A DNA stretch of 22,500 nt from Chrysomallon squamiferum (Eukaryota > Mollusca > Gastropoda > Neomphalida > Peltospiridae), in the NCBI GenBank assembly GCA_012295275.1, contig CM022674.1:3425742-3448241 (forward strand), written 5' to 3'. Positions within the stretch are counted from its first letter, which is position 1, and each line of letters opens with the position of its first letter. Positions 17,238 through 22,500 of this stretch are shown here, piece by piece. Both the position numbers and the translations under genes were made by a program. Under the pieces are notes generated by a model. That model worked only from the letters and a program-made list of their open reading frames with translations. It had not been told where the DNA came from and did not search any database.

Positions 17238-18210
17238 CAGTTTCAATTTTAATTTCAATTTTAATTTTAATATTTATTTTAATCTCAATTTTAATTTTGA
17301 TTTTAACTTCAAATATAAATTTAATTTTATTATTATTATTATTAATATTCTCTCTCACCTCAATCAATAACAATGACGTAACATCAATTACAGTCGAATG
17401 ACATAAATAAGTTAGTGTGTCTATTTTTATCTTTCTCTTTTCCTCTCTCATCATAGCAATAAATGCTTCAGTTATTATTTGATTATAATCAATAATAACG
17501 ATCCAAAGCTCTCTCTACAATACAAGTGAAGGTTACATTATTTAGTAGTTGCACTGACGGTGCATAGGTGTTACTAACATTTTGCAGTCAGGTCATAGGT
17601 CCCTAGTTTTCCTCTACACAAGTGAAAAAATTAACGATGTAATCAGTGCAGGCTGTTGTAAAGAACGCCTACGGTACTCCGTCTTTCCGAGAAACCAGGG
17701 CTCGGTTTAATTCGTAGAATTTGTGACGTTGTCAAACCAAAATTTTATGCAAATGAACAGGTAATATATAAAACGCGTAAACGGCTACTGACCACATTCT
17801 TCATACCCGATCTACCTTTGACAAGGTGTGAACATAGAAGGGAAAAAACAAGAAGACATTTTGGAGATGGCGAAACTGGTGATTTTCTTGGCTCTTTTAG
17901 TTTTCGCTACTGGTCAGTATTAGTTATATTTTTCAATATCTGTTGTAGTTGTTACTAGCAGTTATAGAAGTAGTCATTATTCTCGTAGAGGTAATAGTAG
18001 TAGTTGCTGTTGTTGTAGTTGTAGCGCGGGCTGCTTGGGGGAAAATCTGGCACAGTGTAACACTTTCTTTTCGTTCTATTTTTCATTTCCTTTTCTTTCT
18101 AATTTTAATTTTAATTTTTGTTTTAATTTTAATTTTAATTGTAATTTTTCTTTTTACTTTATTTTTATTTTCTTAAATTTTCTGAAATTAATTTAATTTA
18201 ATTTAATTTA

Positions 18211-18264
<54 letters not shown>

Positions 18265-19350
18265 TAATGAAAGTGTTTTCGAAGGAATCAGCACCGTGTA
18301 ACACTTTCCTTTCATTTTATTATTTTTCTTTTCTTTTTAATTTTTATTATAATTTTTTTTTTTTTTTTTTTTTTAATTTCAGTTTCAATTTTAATTTCAA
18401 TTTTAATTTTAATATTTATTTTAATCTCAATTTTAATTTTGATTTTAACTTCAAATATAAATTTAATTTTATTATTATTATTATTAATATTCTCTCTCAC
18501 CTCAATCAATAACAATGACGTAACATCAATTACAGTCGAATGACATAAATAAGTTAGTGTGTCTATTTTTATCTTTCTCTTTTCCTCTCTCATCATAGCA
18601 ATAAATGCTTCAGTTATTATTTGATTATAATCAATAATAACGATCCAAAGCTCTCTACAATACAAGTGAAGGTTACATTATTTAGTAGTTGCACTGACGG
18701 TGCATAGGTGTTACTAACATTTTGCAGTCAGGTCATAGGTCCCTAGTTTTCCTCTACACAAGTGAAAAAATTAACGATGTAATCAGTGCAGGCTGTTGTA
18801 AAGAACGCCTACGGTACTCCGTCTTTCCGAGAAACCAGGGCTCGGTTTAATTCGTAGAATTTGTGACGTTGTCAAACCAAAATTTTATGCAAATGAACAG
18901 GTAATATATAAAACGCGTAAACGGCTACTGACCACATTCTTCATACCCGATCTACCTTTGACAAGGTGTGAACATAGAAGGGAAAAAACAAGAAGACATT
19001 TTGGAGATGGCGAAACTGGTGATTTTCTTGGCTCTTTTAGTTTTCGCTACTGGTCAGTATTAGTTATATTTTTCAATATCTGTTGTAGTTGTTACTAGCA
19101 GTTATAGAAGTAGTCATTATTCTCGTAGAGGTAATAGTAGTAGTTGCTGTTGTTGTAGTTGTAGCGCGGGCTGCTTGGGGGAAAATCTGGCACAGTGTAA
19201 CACTTTCTTTTCGTTCTATTTTTCATTTCCTTTTCTTTCTAATTTTAATTTTAATTTTTGTTTTAATTTTAATTTTAATTTTAATTTTTCTTTTTACTTT
19301 ATTTTTATTTTCTTAAATTTTCTGAAATTAATTTAATTTAATTTAATTTA

Positions 19351-19404
<54 letters not shown>

Positions 19405-19490
19405 TAATGAAAGTGTTTTCGAAGGAATCAGCACCGTGTAACACTTTCCTTTCATTTTATTATTTTTCTTTTCTTTTTAATTTTTATTAT

Positions 19491-19525
<35 letters not shown>

Positions 19526-20501
19526 CAGTTTCAATTTTAATTTCAATTTTAATTTTAATATTTATTTTAATCTCAATTTTAATTTTGATTTTAACTTCAA
19601 ATATAAATTTAATTTTATTATTATTATTATTAATATTCTCTCTCACCTCAATCAATAACAATGACGTAACATCAATTACAGTCGAATGACATAAATAAGT
19701 TAGTGTGTCTATTTTTATCTTTCTCTTTTCCTCTCTCATCATAGCAATAAATGCTTCAGTTATTATTTGATTATAATCAATAATAACGATCCAAAGCTCT
19801 CTACAATACAAGTGAAGGTTACATTATTTAGTAGTTGCACTGACGGTGCATAGGTGTTACTAACATTTTGCAGTCAGGTCATAGGTCCCTAGTTTTCCTC
19901 TACACAAGTGAAAAAATTAACGATGTAATCAGTGCAGGCTGTTGTAAAGAACGCCTACGGTACTCCGTCTTTCCGAGAAACCAGGGCTCGGTTTAATTCG
20001 TAGAATTTGTGACGTTGTCAAACCAAAATTTTATGCAAATGAACAGGTAATATATAAAACGCGTAAACGGCTACTGACCACATTCTTCATACCCGATCTA
20101 CCTTTGACAAGGTGTGAACATAGAAGGGAAAAAACAAGAAGACATTTTGGAGATGGCGAAACTGGTGATTTTCTTGGCTCTTTTAGTTTTCGCTACTGGT
20201 CAGTATTAGTTATATTTTTCAATATCTGTTGTAGTTGTTACTAGCAGTTATAGAAGTAGTCATTATTCTCGTAGAGGTAATAGTAGTAGTTGCTGTTGTT
20301 GTAGTTGTAGCGCGGGCTGCTTGGGGGAAAATCTGGCACAGTGTAACACTTTCTTTTCGTTCTATTTTTCATTTCCTTTTCTTTCTAATTTTAATTTTAA
20401 TTTTTGTTTTAATTTTAATTTTAATTGTAATTTTTCTTTTTACTTTATTTTTATTTTCTTAAATTTTCTGAAATTAATTTAATTTAATTTAATTTAATTT
20501 A

Positions 20502-20555
<54 letters not shown>

Positions 20556-21332
20556 TAATGAAAGTGTTTTCGAAGGAATCAGCACCGTGTAACACTTTCC
20601 TTTCATTTTATTATTTTTCTTTTCTTTTTAATTTTTAATTTAATTTTTTTTTTTTTTTTAATTTTGATTTTAATTTCAGTTTCAATTTTAATTTTAATTT
20701 TAATTTTAATATTTATTTTAATCTCCATTTTAATTTTGATTTTAACTTCAATTATAAATTTAATTTTATTATTATTATTATTATTATTATTATAATTAAT
20801 ATTTTCAGTATTATTTTTATTATTATTATTGTTTTATTATAATTATTATTATATCTTGACTATTGTGACGAATGAATGTTATTATCTTCTGTCTGTAAAT
20901 TGTCAATTCTTGCTTGTTGCTTCTGTCTGCCGAATCAACAAATTCAGATCGTAGTTATATTAACCTAGATATAACTTACTTCCAATATATTTTGTTAAAT
21001 AATAATAATAAAAAGAACAAAATATTCTATTCGTTGCATTCAATAATCTGTTTTATTACAGTTATTTTGCGCTTGTAAGATCGAACAAGACCCACTGGCT
21101 ATTTGAGATTGCTATCCAGTCCCAGTGACTATTCTATCGAAAACTGTCAAAACCGAATTTTTGCTGTCATTGTAAAAATTACAATAGGCTTCCTCTCGAG
21201 AGTTTGCGCGAAAAGTGTTACCAAATTTAGTAATAAATACCAGCTAGGTAATAAATAAATTTTAAAAAAGGAGAAAATTTCGTTGTGTAAAGATTCTGCA
21301 CATTTTCATATCACTGGACTGGGGTTTAGCTC

Positions 21333-21429
<97 letters not shown>

Positions 21430-22344
21430 ATATAACTTATTTCCAATATATTTTGTTAAATAATAATAATAAAAAGAACAAAATATTCTATTCGGTGCAA
21501 TCAATAATCTGTTTTATAATGCTTGTAAGATCGAACAATTTCGGGGGAGACCCACTGGCTATTTGAGTTTGCTATCCAGTCTCAGTGACTACTCTATCGA
21601 AAACTGTCAAAAACGAATTTTTGCTGTCATTAAGAACTTACAACAGGTTTTCTCTCGAGAGTTTGCGCGAACAGTGTTAGCAAAATTTTGTAATAAATAC
21701 CAGCTAGGTAATAAGAGAAAATTTCGTTGTGTAAAGATAATAGCTCTTGTGTGTATCGACTGTATAGATTTGAGAAACATTTATGTAATTAAGAATCTAT
21801 GTATCAGTTGTGTATGCCTGTAGGTGTATCAAATTCATACGTGATATTTGTAATGTAGCCCATGCATCACGTAACGAAACTAATCAATTCTGATTGGCTA
21901 ACAGGACATTTTAAAGGTCAGGAATCTACGCTGACCTTACTCCGACTTTCATTTCCTGTCTTGCGTACAAATATCAGTTTCGGTTTATAAAATAATGCAG
22001 ACATATCATGTTTGGTGTTTGTTCTCCTTTCTTTTCTTTTTTTCTTTTTTTTCTTTTTTAAATTTAATAATCTTAGATGAAAGAAAAGCCTCTGATTTTT
22101 AATACTGTTCGCTGTTCTGAACTAAGCCGTCATTCACTGAATTCATGCAGTGATTGTTTTCGTGTGTCATTTTCTAGAGTAAAACCTACACCTTTCATCT
22201 TTTAGTCATCACAGAACTGAGACGAAACTTTCTATATTATTATTGGTACTACTACTACTACTACTACTATTATTACTACTACTACTTACTAATACAACTA
22301 CTACTATACTACTACTACTACTATATTACTACTGTTATTTTTAC

Positions 22345-22379
<35 letters not shown>

Positions 22380-22500
22380 TGTTATTTATTTATAGACATT
22401 ACCAATGCAACTACCATCACCTTAAAGTGCAGAAGTAACGAAGTGCAGGAGATTGTTAAGTGTATTGAAAGTTTTTCTGCAGCCGCCAAACCATTGGTCA
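15574..22500 (+). CDS. Gene B: secreted Cys-containing protein, 5' part, five alternative identical first exons
   Basis: Each of five tandem exons encodes MAKLVIFLALLVFAT plus one base and ends in G|GTCAGT. The exon at 22396 follows TTATTTATAG and begins AC, so that G+AC makes Asp and the frame continues with ITNATTITLKC. The N-terminus (Lys then a 10-12 residue hydrophobic core) is a typical secretory signal, with cleavage expected near Ala-Thr-Asp. N-A-T at the mature N-terminus is a glycosylation sequon. Exon 2 has C-x10-C followed by IESF, like exons b and e of gene A (C-x10-C-F). No second exon lies inside any unit, so the five first exons probably share the exon at 22396. The remainder runs off the window. 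The family is not recognised. The splice join is inferred from phase and signals only. Confidence 0.72.
16565..16639 (+). promoter_or_regulatory. Promoter 2 of gene B
   Basis: The same module is present: TGACGT 16565-16570, octamer 16588-16595, TATATAAA 16606-16613, initiator A at 16635. A TGACGTAA site lies about 390 bp upstream of the TATA box at 16215-16222, inherited from the end of the previous unit. Confidence 0.75.
16708..16753 (+). CDS. Gene B signal-peptide exon 1.2
   Basis: This exon has the same 46 coding bases and donor GTCAGT (16754). The predicted transcribed exon is 16635-16753. Confidence 0.82.
17724..17798 (+). promoter_or_regulatory. Promoter 3 of gene B
   Basis: The module is conserved: octamer 17747-17754, TATATAAA 17765-17772, initiator A at 17794. 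The upstream TGACGTAA is at 17374-17381. Confidence 0.75.
17867..17912 (+). CDS. Gene B signal-peptide exon 1.3
   Basis: This exon has the same 46 coding bases and donor (17913). The predicted transcribed exon is 17794-17912. Confidence 0.82.
18864..18938 (+). promoter_or_regulatory. Promoter 4 of gene B
   Basis: The module is conserved: octamer 18887-18894, TATATAAA 18905-18912, initiator A at 18934. The upstream TGACGTAA is at 18516-18523. Confidence 0.75.
19007..19052 (+). CDS. Gene B signal-peptide exon 1.4
   Basis: This exon has the same 46 coding bases and donor (19053). The predicted transcribed exon is 18934-19052. Confidence 0.82.
20010..20084 (+). promoter_or_regulatory. Promoter 5 of gene B (proximal)
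   Basis: The module is conserved: octamer 20033-20040, TATATAAA 20051-20058, initiator A at 20080. The upstream TGACGTAA is at 19662-19669. This is the promoter nearest to the shared second exon, about 2.2 kb away. Confidence 0.75.
20153..20198 (+). CDS. Gene B signal-peptide exon 1.5
   Basis: This exon has the same 46 coding bases and donor (20199). The predicted transcribed exon is 20080-20198. It is the copy nearest exon 2. Confidence 0.82.
20813..20966 (+). other. Intron-like DNA after the array
   Basis: A TTA-rich remnant passes into mixed sequence (TTATCTTCTGTCTG and on). No exon is recognised. Confidence 0.5.
20967..21293 (+). repeat. Intronic duplication D, copy 1
   Basis: The copy begins AGATATAACTTACTTCC and recurs 461 bp downstream. 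It contains the blocks CCCACTGGCTATTTGAG, CTCTCGAGAG (a perfect 10-bp palindrome) and ACCAGCTAGGTAATAA, all shared with copy 2. No gene is recognised in it. Confidence 0.85.
21334..21427 (+). repeat. (TC)n microsatellite
   Basis: A TC run of about 47 repeats separates the two copies of duplication D and ends exactly where copy 2 begins. Confidence 0.97.
21428..21740 (+). repeat. Intronic duplication D, copy 2
   Basis: This is the second copy of D, with small insertions and deletions (AATTTCGGGGGAG inserted near 21537; a stretch near 21250 of copy 1 is missing). The open frame at 21563-21823 passes through it, but the homologous part of copy 1 does not keep that frame, so I do not call it a gene. 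Confidence 0.85.
21741..22240 (+). other. Intron-like DNA with CCAAT-type and inverted-repeat motifs
   Basis: The stretch contains GATTGGCTA (an inverted CCAAT, about 21892), a perfect 8-bp inverted repeat AAGGTCAG/CTGACCTT (21914-21921 and 21931-21938), TTTATAAAATAATG (about 21985) and a T-rich run. No exon is identified. Confidence 0.5.
22245..22380 (+). repeat. (TAC)n and (TTA)n microsatellites before gene B exon 2
   Basis: Interrupted TAC repeats are followed by a TTA run that ends about 15 bp before the exon 2 acceptor. Confidence 0.93.
22396..22500 (+). CDS. Gene B exon 2 (partial, runs off window)
   Basis: The exon follows the acceptor TTATTTATAG and is open to the window end in phase 1. 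It reads ITNATTITLKC, then a 10-residue spacer, C, IESF and a small-residue stretch. The codons look like coding DNA rather than microsatellite, unlike the 150 bp before it. The entry phase equals that of exons b, d and e of gene A. Confidence 0.78.

Larger units (their letters stand above)
16341..17499 (+). repeat. Promoter/first-exon array, unit 2
   Basis: The 1159-bp unit is near-identical to units 3-5 in the promoter half. It differs in T-run and TTA-run lengths, and the longer T runs break the spurious intronic frame open in the other units. Confidence 0.93.
17500..18641 (+). repeat. Promoter/first-exon array, unit 3
   Basis: The 1142-bp unit carries GTAA at 18141-18144, where units 1 and 4 have TTAA. 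Unit 5 shares the GTAA variant. Confidence 0.93.
18642..19787 (+). repeat. Promoter/first-exon array, unit 4
   Basis: The 1146-bp unit has one CT fewer near its start (AAAGCTCTCTACAA) than units 1-3, a variant shared with unit 5. Confidence 0.93.
19788..20812 (+). repeat. Promoter/first-exon array, unit 5 (3'-truncated)
   Basis: The promoter half is intact. The 3' half diverges from about 20630 and lacks the last 170 bp or so of the unit, including TGACGTAA. It grades into unique DNA at ATTAATATTTTCAG. Confidence 0.9.

Noticed and set aside
15207-20812. CRISPR-like or satellite reading of the 1.14-kb repeats
   Set aside because: The units are far too long for a CRISPR array. Each contains a conserved promoter and exon, so a plain satellite does not explain them.
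21563-21823. An 86-residue frame in duplication D
   Set aside because: The homologous copy 1 does not keep the frame, there is no recognisable motif, and the position is inside the gene B intron.
21880-22010. A sixth promoter and first exon for gene B
   Set aside because: There is a CCAAT-type motif and a TATAAAA-like string, but the only nearby ATG (about 22009) opens into a T-rich low-complexity frame without a good donor.

Overview
This window looks like nuclear DNA of an animal, most probably a mollusc and perhaps a coleoid cephalopod. It is AT-rich, full of long microsatellites (CT, AG, TTA, TAC, TTTA), carries decayed Ty3/gypsy relics, and its genes are split into 72-119 bp exons with GT-AG introns. 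The lineage is an inference; no rRNA, tRNA or diagnostic gene is present.

Layout. (1) About 1-5660, plus strand: the 3' part of gene A, an unrecognised cysteine-rich extracellular protein. A block of about 2.73 kb carrying five exons (a-e, 86+85+92+75+100 bp = 146 codons, 14 Cys) is tandemly duplicated inside the gene. Five exons lie in the first unit and four in the second. The gene then ends in an exon (5327-5394) that reads as a GPI-anchor signal, followed by polyadenylation signals. (2) About 5731-11096: a degenerate element with long inverted arms. The left arm is itself internally repeated. The centre holds a minus-strand Ty3/gypsy gag-protease relic (7898-9418). (3) 11272-11745, plus strand: a broken Ty3/gypsy RT-end/RNase H fragment. 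(4) 11746-15206: microsatellites and a dispersed repeat in two copies, with no recognised gene. (5) 15207-20812: five head-to-tail units of about 1.14 kb. Each carries a complete-looking promoter (CRE-type half-site, ATGCAAAT octamer, TATATAAA, initiator) and one exon that encodes a start codon and a signal peptide and ends in a splice donor. (6) 20813-22395: intron-like DNA with a 461-bp-offset duplication around a CT tract. (7) 22396-22500: an exon that continues in phase from any of the five signal-peptide exons (gene B, running off the window).

How it fits together. Gene A exons b and e share the spacing C-x10-C-x8-C-x5/6-C, and the first body exon of gene B has the same C-x10-C followed by a hydrophobic residue. 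A and B are therefore plausibly members of one locally amplified family of secreted or anchored Cys-rich proteins. Two kinds of amplification are visible: exon cassettes inside gene A, and promoter plus signal-peptide cassettes in gene B. Between the two units of gene A, four homologous exons differ at 23 codons, all changing the amino acid, with no purely synonymous codon and all cysteines kept. The neighbouring introns are as similar as the exons or more so. That is the pattern expected of diversifying selection, as in recognition, immune, reproductive or secretion-arms-race proteins. Counts were made by eye.
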